Shown here in pieces: positions 43,625 through 51,870 of a stretch of 64,000 nt of DNA (position 1 is its first letter; the number at the start of each line of letters is the position of its first letter). Origin of the DNA: Vibrio sp. GTDB lineage: Bacteria > Pseudomonadota > Gammaproteobacteria > Enterobacterales > Vibrionaceae. A program made the position numbers and the translations under genes. The DNA lies in assembly GCA_028131545.1 (NCBI GenBank), contig JAOICL010000005.1:1-64000 (forward strand), in the 5' to 3' direction. The notes under the pieces are model-generated. The model did no database searches. It was not told the origin of the DNA and saw only the letters and a program-made list of their open reading frames with translations.

Positions 43625-45631
43625 TTAGTTCACTTTGACTATTGTGCCTTTAATTTCACCCATTAGGCCGCCATTAAATGTTCCTTTTAAACCGGATTTA
43701 AACTCAGCACTTAACGAGCCTTCGGCTTTAAGGGTTGTGCTGGCTTTCATTGCTATGCTGGTTCCTTTAATCGTATTCGAACCGGAGGCTTGTAAGGTTG
43801 TTGTTGCACCGGTTACTTTATTGGCTGAAGTCGCTTTCGAATTGACGTTAGTACCTTGCAAATTCAAGGTGCTGCTGGCTTTGATATCAATATTACTGGC
43901 TTTGATTTCAATTTTTGAGCTACTCATTGTAATAGAGCTGCTGCCGACTTTTAATTCAATTTCGCTGTCAGCTTCAAGTGAAATCGTTTTCGCTGTTTCA
44001 GACAATGCATCGGTTACCGCGAGAGTGTATTTATCTTTTGCAGTAACAGACATTGCTTTAGTGGTTGTATTTTTATACTCACCTTCGACGGTTTCAGTCA
44101 CGTTATTGGTCACTTTGGTCGTCATATCATTGTTGACTTCAGTGGTCAGATCTTTAGCAGCATGAAGGTAAATTAACTCATTATCTTTCTTATCATCAAA
44201 GTACCATTCATTGGCTTCTCCCTTTAATTTGGTTTTAAAACCCGATTTTGTTGTATTTGCGGTTTTATAGGGAGGTACGTGCTTACTGTTATAAACACTG
44301 CCCGTAATAACGGGTTGGTCAGGGTCACCATCAATAAACGAAACCAATACTTCTTGGCCAACCCTTGGAATGAATTGTGAACCATACCCTGAACCCGCTA
44401 GCATTTGTGCGACACGAACATAACAACTGGTTTTATCGCCTTGTGACTCCGTATCCCAATGAAATTGAATTCGAACTCTTCCTTCAGCGTCTTGGTTTAT
44501 CTCTCCAGCTGTAGACCCGGCTACGGTTGCACTCTGTAAACCATGTACTTTGACTTTGTCTGCTGGAACAGGATAGTAAGGCGTTGATTTAGGTATACAG
44601 CGTATCTCTGATTCGCATAAACCTTCATCATTATAAGTGGCTGTATGATAGGTCACTGAATAGTCACCAAGCATCGATTTATCTAGGTGAGCGCTAAGTG
44701 AGAAGTACTGCCCAAGATAAAACTCATCATGTTCAGCGTGTGCTGTAACAATATTATATTCTTGTTCGATTTGCTCTATACGTCGCTTTACGAGATTGCT
44801 AGCAAGGTCTGTTTTAGCCCCAGATACGCCGAGTGGAGGGTAATGAATTTGCTTAAGTTTGCTGTTGTTACCTATAGAGTGACTTGATGTCTTAGCTTTG
44901 CTCGTGACTAGTTTGGTTTGTGAGTAATCATAGGCTGTGAGTTCAATGCTGGCTCCATGAAAATGAGATGCTGGCATCCATTGCATAATCATGGGGTTTT
45001 TACCCGTTCTAGCTTCAGTCATATCAAATTTATTGATTTTTGCCTTATCGAAGGGGGATTGAGCATCTTGTATGATCAATTTGTGTCCGCTACTGCTTTG
45101 TTCAAAAAAGTAGACTAGGCCTTCTTCAGACAATAAACGGGTAATAAAATCAAAGTCGGATTCATTGTACTGTAAACAATACTCTCGTTTTGTACTTGGC
45201 GCTCCATTGATCGTGAATTTCCCAGAAAAGCCCGCATTATTAAATATATCGGTAACAATATCTTTGGTGGTTTTTTCTTGGTAAACACGGAAGGCATGAG
45301 TGTGCTTTAACAGCCATAACCAAGGTGCGACGGTTAATTCATAGCTCGCATACTGGAGACTAGATTCCATTTCGACTTGTTGAATGGAGGTGATAATACC
45401 GTGATAGCTACGTGCTAATGATAAATTACCATTGTTATTATCATAACAATTAAAGCCGATTTCTTGACCGAGTTGTTGATTAATAACAAAGGTTGAAGAA
45501 ACTAACCGTGCATTGATCGTATAAGGCTCTGAAAGGCTTTCCTCAATGGAAAGTTGACTGATAAGATGTTCCTTATCTTTGTAATCCTTAGCTGAAAGCG
45601 TGCTAGATGAAGCGGATAACAGTTCCGTCAT
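43625..45631 (-). CDS. vgrG: T6SS spike protein VgrG (TssI)
   Basis: 668 residues from MTELLSASSSTLSAKDYKD; AAAGGA lies eight bases upstream, and the track start ten codons earlier lacks this. The gp27-like ring domain (LAPWLWLLKHTHAFRVYQ, EYCLQYNESDFDFITRLLSEEGLVYFFEQ) is followed by the gp5-like OB fold (RVRIQFHWDTESQGDKTSCYVRVAQ, GSGYGSQFIPRVGQEVLVSFIDGDPDQPVI) and a C-terminal beta-helix of short repeats (SSSITMSSSKIEIKASNIDIKASSTLNLQG). No extra effector domain follows. It is the first gene of the T6SS cluster on the minus strand. Confidence 0.95.
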   Translation of the reverse strand: MTELLSASSSTLSAKDYKDKEHLISQLSIEESLSEPYTINARLVSSTFVINQQLGQEIGFNCYDNNNGNLSLARSYHGIITSIQQVEMESSLQYASYELTVAPWLWLLKHTHAFRVYQEKTTKDIVTDIFNNAGFSGKFTINGAPSTKREYCLQYNESDFDFITRLLSEEGLVYFFEQSSSGHKLIIQDAQSPFDKAKINKFDMTEARTGKNPMIMQWMPASHFHGASIELTAYDYSQTKLVTSKAKTSSHSIGNNSKLKQIHYPPLGVSGAKTDLASNLVKRRIEQIEQEYNIVTAHAEHDEFYLGQYFSLSAHLDKSMLGDYSVTYHTATYNDEGLCESEIRCIPKSTPYYPVPADKVKVHGLQSATVAGSTAGEINQDAEGRVRIQFHWDTESQGDKTSCYVRVAQMLAGSGYGSQFIPRVGQEVLVSFIDGDPDQPVITGSVYNSKHVPPYKTANTTKSGFKTKLKGEANEWYFDDKKDNELIYLHAAKDLTTEVNNDMTTKVTNNVTETVEGEYKNTTTKAMSVTAKDKYTLAVTDALSETAKTISLEADSEIELKVGSSSITMSSSKIEIKASNIDIKASSTLNLQGTNVNSKATSANKVTGATTTLQASGSNTIKGTSIAMKASTTLKAEGSLSAEFKSGLKGTFNGGLMGEIKGTIVKVN

Positions 45632-45653
45632 TGCGATCGTCCTTTGTTTCACA

Positions 45654-45698
45654 AAAATCAAGAGATAACTATCAAGATAGATGGTATCTCTTGATTTT
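45654..45698 (-). promoter_or_regulatory. Strong hairpin in the vgrG leader (terminator- or attenuator-like)
   Basis: A perfect 14-bp stem AAAATCAAGAGATA/TATCTCTTGATTTT encloses a nested CTATC/GATAG stem. On the vgrG strand the outer stem ends in TTTTT, the shape of an intrinsic terminator, and only 22 bases separate it from the vgrG start codon, with the ribosome site in between. Confidence 0.6.
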
Positions 45699-45800
45699 CA
45701 ATTGAACATGATCGTCTTGGGTGCCCGCTAAATTACGTTTTAGTGCGATAGGGGGATACAGTTTTATGTCTTTTGTATTAATGGAATCGGAATAATAAAA

Positions 45801-47249
45801 ATGGATTTATTTTCTAAGTTACGAATAACACAGTGGTTAAGTGTTATTTTATCTTTGTATGTCTTTTCGTCTTATGCAGAGAATGTCAGTCAGAAAGAAT
45901 TAAAAGGCGCTCTGTGTTTAATTAATACGGAGCAGGGCGTTGTTCATATTCGAGATCAATTGACGGGTAAGTTTTCTATTCCTGGTGGTACAATCATTGA
46001 CCAGGAAGATCCGAAACAAGCGGCTATTAGAGAAACTTGGGAAGAAACAGGATTGGTTGTTACCCCAACATCCGTAGTGGGTTACTTAGGAAAAGCCGTT
46101 GTTTATGAGTGTCTTGCTGATTCCACGATCGTTGCCTTCGATAAGGCAGGTACGTTTGGTTATAAGCTTCCTATATGGTTTGCCCCTCACTATGCAGTTG
46201 AAGCATCTTCGGTTCAACTTATTGACTTAAATAAACAAATGTCGAATTTTGCTCTAGAACATTACCGATTTCCTGACCAAGTGAATCAAGTTAATGCGTT
46301 AGCAGAAAGATTGGTTCAACAGGAAGTCACCTTTGTACAACATCTTATTGACGCAGCGCCTCAGTTTCAAAGAGGGGAGATGTATTATACCTATCCTCTA
46401 TTTAAAGATTTAAGCCTTCAATCTTATCTAATAGATAAATTGATGATGAGCATCAATATGATGGCTCTAGTGGGCTTTATTTTTGCAATGTATGTTTTTC
46501 GTGGGTTTGATTTAGCGAGTGTGGCTTTAACTGGGACGGTTTTAACCATAGGTTTATCCTTGGTTGCTCAACAAGGAATCAAATTACCCATTCCTTTGGA
46601 GTATACGCCTTTTATCACCGAAAATGCTTCTTTAGGTTTACCAAGCATTGTGTTTGCTCTATTTGGTTTTGTTATCGTATTCGTCCGAAAAATGGCGATC
46701 ATTCGAGAGCTGGATAATACGCATTTTAAATTATGTTTCATTGCATTTGGATGGGGTATATTTAGTCTTAATGCGCTTTATGGATTAGTGTCGTTTAAAC
46801 TCCTATTGTCTGATATTGTGATTGCTTGCTCATTGGGGGCGTTAGTCGGGTGGCACTTCAGCAAGTTAACCAAACAAGATGATTTACCTTTTATTTCCAT
46901 CATCCAATCAATGAGCTTTTGGTTAGTTTTGACAATAGGTTTTGCTGTTATGGTTGTGTATTGGGGGACATTATCATTAAGTATATTGTTTGCTTTGTCT
47001 TTATCTATTCTAGGATGTTTACAACTTAAACAGGGCTTACCTCAGCAGTTATCGAGTTCTTCAGCGTTACTTATTATTGGTTTTATGCTGGCGCTACAGT
47101 TAGGGTATCACTTCATATTAGGACCTTTTCTAATGGATTCGACTTTACAGGTTTATGTTATTGAGGTTTTATTCTTACCCGTATTTCTTTTGTTTTCTTT
47201 ATCCTATTTGTTATGGCTCTCTAAGAGAACCAAGTCAGTTGATCAATAG
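45801..47249 (+). CDS. NUDIX hydrolase fused to a PAP2-like membrane domain
   Basis: 482 residues. An N-terminal hydrophobic segment (WLSVILSLYVFSSYA) is followed by a NUDIX domain whose box is complete (GGTIIDQEDPKQAAIRETWEETGL, i.e. Gx5Ex7REUxEExGU). From about residue 215 a bundle of eight or so membrane helices resembles type 2 phosphatidic acid phosphatases. The phosphatase motifs are eroded: the PSGH motif reads PSIV and the SRxxxxxHxxxD motif keeps mainly the Asp (FKLLLSD). This domain may bind lipid or undecaprenyl phosphate rather than hydrolyse it. It is divergent from vgrG. Confidence 0.8.
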   Translation: MDLFSKLRITQWLSVILSLYVFSSYAENVSQKELKGALCLINTEQGVVHIRDQLTGKFSIPGGTIIDQEDPKQAAIRETWEETGLVVTPTSVVGYLGKAVVYECLADSTIVAFDKAGTFGYKLPIWFAPHYAVEASSVQLIDLNKQMSNFALEHYRFPDQVNQVNALAERLVQQEVTFVQHLIDAAPQFQRGEMYYTYPLFKDLSLQSYLIDKLMMSINMMALVGFIFAMYVFRGFDLASVALTGTVLTIGLSLVAQQGIKLPIPLEYTPFITENASLGLPSIVFALFGFVIVFVRKMAIIRELDNTHFKLCFIAFGWGIFSLNALYGLVSFKLLLSDIVIACSLGALVGWHFSKLTKQDDLPFISIIQSMSFWLVLTIGFAVMVVYWGTLSLSILFALSLSILGCLQLKQGLPQQLSSSSALLIIGFMLALQLGYHFILGPFLMDSTLQVYVIEVLFLPVFLLFSLSYLLWLSKRTKSVDQ

Positions 47250-47259
47250 AGAGCAGTAT

Positions 47260-47303
47260 AAAAAAGGCGATGATGTGTTGGTTGATACATCATCGCCTTT
47301 TTT
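47260..47303. terminator. Bidirectional rho-independent terminator
   Basis: A 17-bp stem AAAAAAGGCGATGATGT/ACATCATCGCCTTTTTT with a 10-base loop separates the convergent NUDIX and purC genes. Confidence 0.9.
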
Positions 47304-47315
47304 ACTTATTTATTT

Positions 47316-47355
47316 ACACAACACAACACAACACAACACAACACAACACAACACA
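47316..47355. repeat. Pentanucleotide microsatellite (ACACA)8
   Basis: Eight perfect ACACA units between the terminator and the 3' end of purC. It lies outside both coding regions, 23 bases from the purC stop. Confidence 0.9.
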
Positions 47356-47377
47356 ACGACAATAAACTCGTTATGGT

Positions 47378-48481
47378 TTAATCAACTAATTGATAATCTG
47401 CTTTTAATATTTGAATGATTTCTGTTCTTGGGTCATTGGGTAAATGAATCGGGTGACCGGTGATTTTTTCAGCGATGGATAAATACGTCTCAGATAGATC
47501 CTTGAAGGCTTCCAATGGTAATGCGTTATTTTTAGCCAACGCTTCTCTTTCCTTCATTCTCTCTTTATTTAAAAGGATATCCGGATCAGGAAAATGAGAG
47601 AGCAGGAATTGTCTAAACCCTTCTTTTGAATTTTCCACGATATGGCCATTTCCATAAGCCGTTTTATCCCATATTCTCGATGAATCTGGTGTGCCGACCT
47701 CGTCCATGTAGATGAGTTTATCTTGGCCAGATTTATCTTTAACGTAACCAAATTCAAACTTAGTGTCGACGAATACTTGATCCAATTCATTCAAATGCTC
47801 AGAAATAACATCGAATCCTTCCGTCAGGTACTTTTCGTATAGCGTAATATCATCTGTAGATTTGAAGTTGAATGCATCGAAATGTTGTTCGATGTCTTGG
47901 CGAGTAATATTAACATCATCGACCTCCGGTACATTAGGAATACCCTTTAAAATCCCTTTAGTTGACGGAGTAATGAGAATGTCATCAAGCTTACTATCTT
48001 GTGATAACCCGTCAGGTAATTGAATACCACAGAATTCACGTTCCCCGTTACTATAAGCTCGCCACATTGAACCCGTAATATACTGACGAGCAATCGCCTC
48101 AACTTTAATGGGAGTTGCTTTTTGTACAATCCAAACAAATGGGTGGGGGATATCGAGTATGTGGCTATCAGCTAAGCCGGCTTGTTTAAATTGTTCAAAC
48201 CAATAATTAGAAATCGCGTTTAATGCAGCCCCTTTACCTGGAACGCCAGCTAAACCATTGTCACTATGCCAAATACAATCGAATGCAGATATGCGATCAC
48301 TAATCACCATGATGGCAAGAGGTAAGTCATCAGCAACATCGTAATTTTTTTCTTTAATTAGACGTTTGCTATCTTCTTCTGTTAACCAGTAGACTGAACG
48401 GACTTTTCCACTATGTACCGGTTTATGGGTGCGAATAGGCAAGTCATCATTTTTTGAAAGAACTTTTGCTGATAAATCCAT
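47378..48481 (-). CDS. purC: SAICAR synthase PurC (Vibrio-type long form)
   Basis: 367 residues when started at [18 protein letters not shown], which matches the usual N-terminus of the long vibrio PurC; the track's ATG four codons upstream lacks a ribosome site. The enzyme (phosphoribosylaminoimidazole-succinocarboxamide synthase) joins aspartate to CAIR with ATP in purine synthesis. Signatures are [56 protein letters not shown] perfect PurR palindrome lies about 130 bases upstream. Monocistronic. Confidence 0.95.
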   Translation of the reverse strand: MDLSAKVLSKNDDLPIRTHKPVHSGKVRSVYWLTEEDSKRLIKEKNYDVADDLPLAIMVISDRISAFDCIWHSDNGLAGVPGKGAALNAISNYWFEQFKQAGLADSHILDIPHPFVWIVQKATPIKVEAIARQYITGSMWRAYSNGEREFCGIQLPDGLSQDSKLDDILITPSTKGILKGIPNVPEVDDVNITRQDIEQHFDAFNFKSTDDITLYEKYLTEGFDVISEHLNELDQVFVDTKFEFGYVKDKSGQDKLIYMDEVGTPDSSRIWDKTAYGNGHIVENSKEGFRQFLLSHFPDPDILLNKERMKEREALAKNNALPLEAFKDLSETYLSIAEKITGHPIHLPNDPRTEIIQILKADYQLVD

Positions 48482-48611
48482 CTTAATGTCCATTATTCAA
48501 ATTATTTTAAAGGAACATTCCTTTATATTATTGCTGCACTCGTTTCGATATACGTTGCTGCAGGTTACTTACTTTGAATATCATAACAGAAACAAAATTG
48601 ACTTCCATAGA

Positions 48612-48631
48612 AAAAGCAAACGTTTGCTTTT
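48612..48631. promoter_or_regulatory. PurR operator upstream of purC
   Basis: AAAAGCAAACGTTTGCTTTT is a perfect 20-bp palindrome matching the PurR core GCAAACGTTTGC. It lies upstream of purC on the divergent side and would repress it when purines are plentiful. Confidence 0.88.
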
Positions 48632-48658
48632 GGTATTTAGACGGTATAATGAACAGAG

Positions 48659-49087
48659 TTAGTGAATGTAGTCAGGTGTGTCACAATTTGAAAATATGAC
48701 AGTACATTGGTTATTTAACGCAAGACGTTGTAGTTCGAGACGTTGTGCGTAGGGAATGTTAGAAGAAGCGATAATAGCCGATGCATTATGGGACAAAATA
48801 GCTTGTTTAATGAGGTCTGTTTCTCCAGCGTATTTGGATGAACCGATAAAACTGATCTTAGTCAATGTGATCGAGTGATGAGTAAAAGTATGTTTCGTTA
48901 TCCCGTGACACTGAGGAGTCACATAAATCCATTTTTGTTCGTTTGAGAGTAAAGCAAGTCGTTCAAGCTCATATTCATTCAATAATGACGTAGTGACATT
49001 GGGTCTGTTTTTTTCATCTATCGATAGGCTTAACGTTGATGGATGAAGAAGGTATTGGGTCGTTAAGTGATTTTTATACTCTAACAT
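48659..49087 (-). CDS. sulA: SulA-like SOS cell-division inhibitor
   Basis: 142 residues from MLEYKNHL, with GGAG eight bases upstream; the track start six codons earlier would put the coding region almost against a LexA-type box. The C-terminal domain aligns in pattern with SulA: QKWIYVTPQ, ITLTKISFIGSS (compare LTKVMQISQLS), ETDLIKQAILSHNASAIIASS (compare SMVRALRTGNYSVVIGW) and LELQRLALNNQCTVIFSNCD. SulA binds FtsZ and stops septation during DNA damage. Two LexA-type boxes lie directly upstream. Sequence identity to the enteric protein is low, so function is a family-level inference, strongly aided by the operators. Confidence 0.8.
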   Translation of the reverse strand: MLEYKNHLTTQYLLHPSTLSLSIDEKNRPNVTTSLLNEYELERLALLSNEQKWIYVTPQCHGITKHTFTHHSITLTKISFIGSSKYAGETDLIKQAILSHNASAIIASSNIPYAQRLELQRLALNNQCTVIFSNCDTPDYIH

Positions 49088-49107
49088 GACTAAGCTCCAC
49101 TGCACTC

Positions 49108-49127
49108 TATTGTATGTATATACAGTA
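49108..49127. promoter_or_regulatory. LexA-type SOS box, proximal
   Basis: TATTGTATGTATATACAGTA, read on the gene strand TACTGTATATACATACAATA, is close to the consensus TACTGTATATATATACAGTA (CTGT matched, the last half-site ends CAA instead of CAG). It lies 20 bases from the sulA-like start codon. Confidence 0.8.
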
Positions 49128-49140
49128 CATCAATCACCAA

Positions 49141-49160
49141 TACTGTTCAAGTATACAGTG
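49141..49160. promoter_or_regulatory. LexA-type SOS box, distal
   Basis: TACTGTTCAAGTATACAGTG has both CTG and CAG half-sites at the correct 10-base spacing, a good LexA consensus, 13 bases from the proximal box. Confidence 0.8.
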
Positions 49161-49166
49161 GTTAGA

Positions 49167-50216
49167 TCACTTTATTTTTTGATGGTGCGCAATAATTTTT
49201 AATGCCGTATTCAATCGTTGCATCTCAAAATGACTACCGTGTCGATCTGGGTGGTAGATTCGAGTTAATTGTTTAAAGCGCTCTTTCAGAGTGTGTTTAT
49301 CTAACGGGCTATCTGAAGAAAACCCAAATAAGGCGTAGGCTTGTTTGATGTTGTCTAGTTGCTGGATTTGAGTTAATTGTTGTTTTAGAGATTGGTTTTC
49401 ACTATGTGTTTCTTTGAGCCGTGTTAACGCTTTATGCAGTTTAATTTTATACTCTTCATTATTCGATACGCTCTTAATGCGTTTTTTCTTTTTTCTTATT
49501 AAGTAAACGAAAAAGACGACAGTAATAAATAAGATAATAATAGAAATATAAACATTACTGATAGGGTGAGTATCTTGGAGTTCAGTGCTATCTATTGGGG
49601 GTTCACTGGATTGAAGGTTTTTCTGTTCAAATGTAGAAAAAGAATCTATTTGTTCTTTTTTCTTAGATAGGTATTCTTTTTCTAGTAAGTGGGTATAAGC
49701 GTCACTTTCACCATTTGAGATACTAAATGCAAGACGGTACATGAGTTTCGCTGTAAAAGTATTTTGCTTTGATTGATAAAAGCTCCCGACTTTTTCGAGT
49801 GCTTCTTGCCGCTTCGCTGAATCTGAGTTATTTAAGATAGAAGAGAATAACCAAAATAGAGATTCATCATAAGACAGGCTGCTCCGGCTTATATCCGACC
49901 CTTGTAAGCTGTGGTTTAATGAATCATGGTTATTAAATATCAACATCCCTAAACGAAACTGTGCCGGTTCCCATCCAGCCTTGGCTGATTTTTCTAGCCA
50001 ATAAAAGCCTTCAATAACATGTTTTGTAATACTTTTAGGTTGAAGATCGGTCTGTTTATTGAGACTAAAAGGGGTTAAAGAGAGGTAATGTTCACCTAAT
50101 TGATAATGATGTTCAGGATCGTCACTTTGTGAAAACAGTAAGAGATCTTTGCTATCGAGCTCTGCAAAGGAATAAGTACTGAATAAAGTAAGGAGTAAAG
50201 TGAACAATAAACTCAA
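49167..50216 (-). CDS. Membrane-anchored J-domain protein with Sel1-like repeats
   Basis: 349 residues. Start codon is TTG with an AGG ribosome site about eight bases upstream. A signal peptide (LFTLLLTLFSTYSFA) is followed by a periplasmic region with Sel1/TPR-like repeats (HYQLGEHYLSL, EGFYWLEKSAKAGWEPAQFRLGMLIF). One membrane helix (about 222-242, VYISIIILFITVVFFVYLI) and a basic RKKKKRIK stop-transfer segment lead to a coiled stretch. A C-terminal J domain with the HPD motif (RIYHPDRHGSHFE) should face the cytoplasm and recruit DnaK. Substrate unknown. It precedes the LexA-controlled gene on the same strand. Confidence 0.8.
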   Translation of the reverse strand: MSLLFTLLLTLFSTYSFAELDSKDLLLFSQSDDPEHHYQLGEHYLSLTPFSLNKQTDLQPKSITKHVIEGFYWLEKSAKAGWEPAQFRLGMLIFNNHDSLNHSLQGSDISRSSLSYDESLFWLFSSILNNSDSAKRQEALEKVGSFYQSKQNTFTAKLMYRLAFSISNGESDAYTHLLEKEYLSKKKEQIDSFSTFEQKNLQSSEPPIDSTELQDTHPISNVYISIIILFITVVFFVYLIRKKKKRIKSVSNNEEYKIKLHKALTRLKETHSENQSLKQQLTQIQQLDNIKQAYALFGFSSDSPLDKHTLKERFKQLTRIYHPDRHGSHFEMQRLNTALKIIAHHQKIK

Positions 50217-50278
50217 GCAGATAACCTGTTAATTTTTAGATGACTGCTTGAGTATAACTATTGAATGATTATCTTGCC

Positions 50279-50947
50279 TTATTTTAGAGGCAGGATTTTA
50301 ATCTCTACACGTCGATTACATGCTTTACCATTGTTGGTGTTATTAGAACAAATGGGGTGTCTTTCACCGTATCCACGAGATATGGCACGCCCAGAGGCAA
50401 CATGATTTGATACGAGGTAAGAACGAACGCTTTCTGCTCGTTTCTCTGATAATGATTGGTTGTAGCTATCTTTACCTGAGCTATCAGTAAAGCCTTCGAT
50501 CACAAGGCTTGTGTCTTTATATTCGGCTAAAATTTTAGACACGCCACGTAACGTGTTTTTGATACTGGAATCCAGCTGGTGAGAGTTTGAAGAAAATCCA
50601 ATGCCATTTTTCATTCGTAATCGTAGTTGATTTTCACCGACTCGTTCCACTTGTACGCCAGAATTGAGTAACTCTTGACGAAGTGCTTCTTCTTGTTGGT
50701 CAAAGTAATAACCAATACCACCACCAACGGCAGCACCACCGGCAGCCCCCCAAAGGGCATTTTGACGACGCTCAGTTGCGTTATCACCGGATGCTAATCC
50801 AAGGGCGACACCGGAAAGTGCGCCAAGTATAGCGCCTTGCGTTGTAGGATTGGTTTCTTCTTCGCCGGTTGTTGCGTTTTGGCGTTTAGTGGCTTGGCAG
50901 CCAGAAAGAAGGATAAGAGTCGCAAGGGCTAAAGCGGTTGTTTTCAA
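50279..50947 (-). CDS. OmpA-like peptidoglycan-binding lipoprotein (YiaD/PAL type)
   Basis: 222 residues. Start codon is TTG with GGAG eight bases upstream. MKTTALALATLILLSGC is a lipoprotein signal. Residues about 35-80 form a Gly-rich, glycine-zipper segment (GAILGALSGVALGLASGD, GAAGGAAVGGGIGYYF) found in YiaD-like proteins. The C-terminal OmpA domain has the peptidoglycan-binding signature TSLVIEGFTDSSGKDSYNQSLSEKRAESVRSYL and NGKACNRRVEIKI. It should tether the outer membrane to the cell wall. Monocistronic. Confidence 0.9.
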   Translation of the reverse strand: MKTTALALATLILLSGCQATKRQNATTGEEETNPTTQGAILGALSGVALGLASGDNATERRQNALWGAAGGAAVGGGIGYYFDQQEEALRQELLNSGVQVERVGENQLRLRMKNGIGFSSNSHQLDSSIKNTLRGVSKILAEYKDTSLVIEGFTDSSGKDSYNQSLSEKRAESVRSYLVSNHVASGRAISRGYGERHPICSNNTNNGKACNRRVEIKILPLK

Positions 50948-51021
50948 AATGTATTCTCCATTATATTCATAATTACACCCTCAACCATGAGGGAGTTATA
51001 TGGAAAATAAACATTTTATTT

Positions 51022-51056
51022 ACATTGTCAACGTAGGTTTAGAATATTGACAATGT
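51022..51056. repeat. Inverted repeat downstream of the DUF2786 gene
   Basis: A perfect 10-bp repeat ACATTGTCAA/TTGACAATGT with a 15-base spacer. Possibly a weak terminator, without a clear T run. Confidence 0.5.
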
Positions 51057-51073
51057 CTTGATATAACTGATTT

Positions 51074-51757
51074 TTATTTGAGCAGTCTTCGCGAAGGAGT
51101 GCCATCTACGGGGCGATTAACCGAAATGGTACGACCTTTTTTTAACCCTTTTTCATAGTCGTCAGTTATGTTTTTCATGGCTTCTTTTAATTGCTTTTTG
51201 AAGGTTTCACGATCAATGTTCTTAAATTCTTTATCGATATAGTCATTGATCTTATTGTTGGATTTATCATCGGGCGTAATAATTGGAAGCTTTTCTAAAG
51301 CGCCTTCAATCCAACCTGCGAGAAAGGAATTGACCCTACGACTGACTTCCGTATTTGAAGTGCCTGAGCCAGCAAAGCTATTTCTAAATTGGCCAGTTTG
51401 CTCATTCATTTCTCTATAAATAATATCAAATGCGAAAGCTGCAAATATAGCGCGATCGGCTTCACCGATAAATTCACACTGTTTTAACCCTTTGTGATTG
51501 AGTAATACCGCCTCGACACCAAAGCGAGTATTGATGCCTCGAATAATTTTTAGCACGGTAGAGCTAATACTTGTTGGGAGAAGATGCGTCGATTTTGTTT
51601 TCCCTAACTTAATAAACTCAATATCGTCTTTATCTAAGCCATATTTTTGCATGAGTCTATGTGCCATCTTGATGGCATTAGCGGCTTCATTGACGTTTGC
51701 TGAGTTACCTAACTCTAGACACTTAGCAATTTTCTTGAGTGCTTTTTGTTTATCCAT
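51074..51757 (-). CDS. DUF2786 domain protein
   Basis: 227 residues. The N-terminal DUF2786 domain reads KALKKIAKCLELGNSANVNEAANAIKMAHRLMQKYGLD, its usual helical signature. The middle (FIGEADRAIFAAFAFDIIYREM) and the tail with KKGRTISVNRPV follow the common arrangement of this family. DUF2786 proteins are often phage- or plasmid-associated, but no other phage gene is near. Ribosome site weak. Cytoplasmic, function unknown. Confidence 0.8.
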   Translation of the reverse strand: MDKQKALKKIAKCLELGNSANVNEAANAIKMAHRLMQKYGLDKDDIEFIKLGKTKSTHLLPTSISSTVLKIIRGINTRFGVEAVLLNHKGLKQCEFIGEADRAIFAAFAFDIIYREMNEQTGQFRNSFAGSGTSNTEVSRRVNSFLAGWIEGALEKLPIITPDDKSNNKINDYIDKEFKNIDRETFKKQLKEAMKNITDDYEKGLKKGRTISVNRPVDGTPSRRLLK

Positions 51758-51870
51758 AGGAATTCAATCGAGTGATTAATTTGGGGGGTTATTCTAATAG
51801 AGAAGGGCGTCTTTGTCACGGCAACACCCTATTTTATCGAAATCAAATATCTTAAATAACAGTGACCATA

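Noticed and set aside
43635-44165. 176-residue plus-strand ORF over the vgrG 3' end
   Set aside because: Antisense to the repetitive VgrG beta-helix; its hydrophobic pattern is a by-product of that repeat.
51074-51757. Prophage or integrated element around the DUF2786 gene
   Set aside because: No integrase, structural phage genes or direct repeats are nearby.
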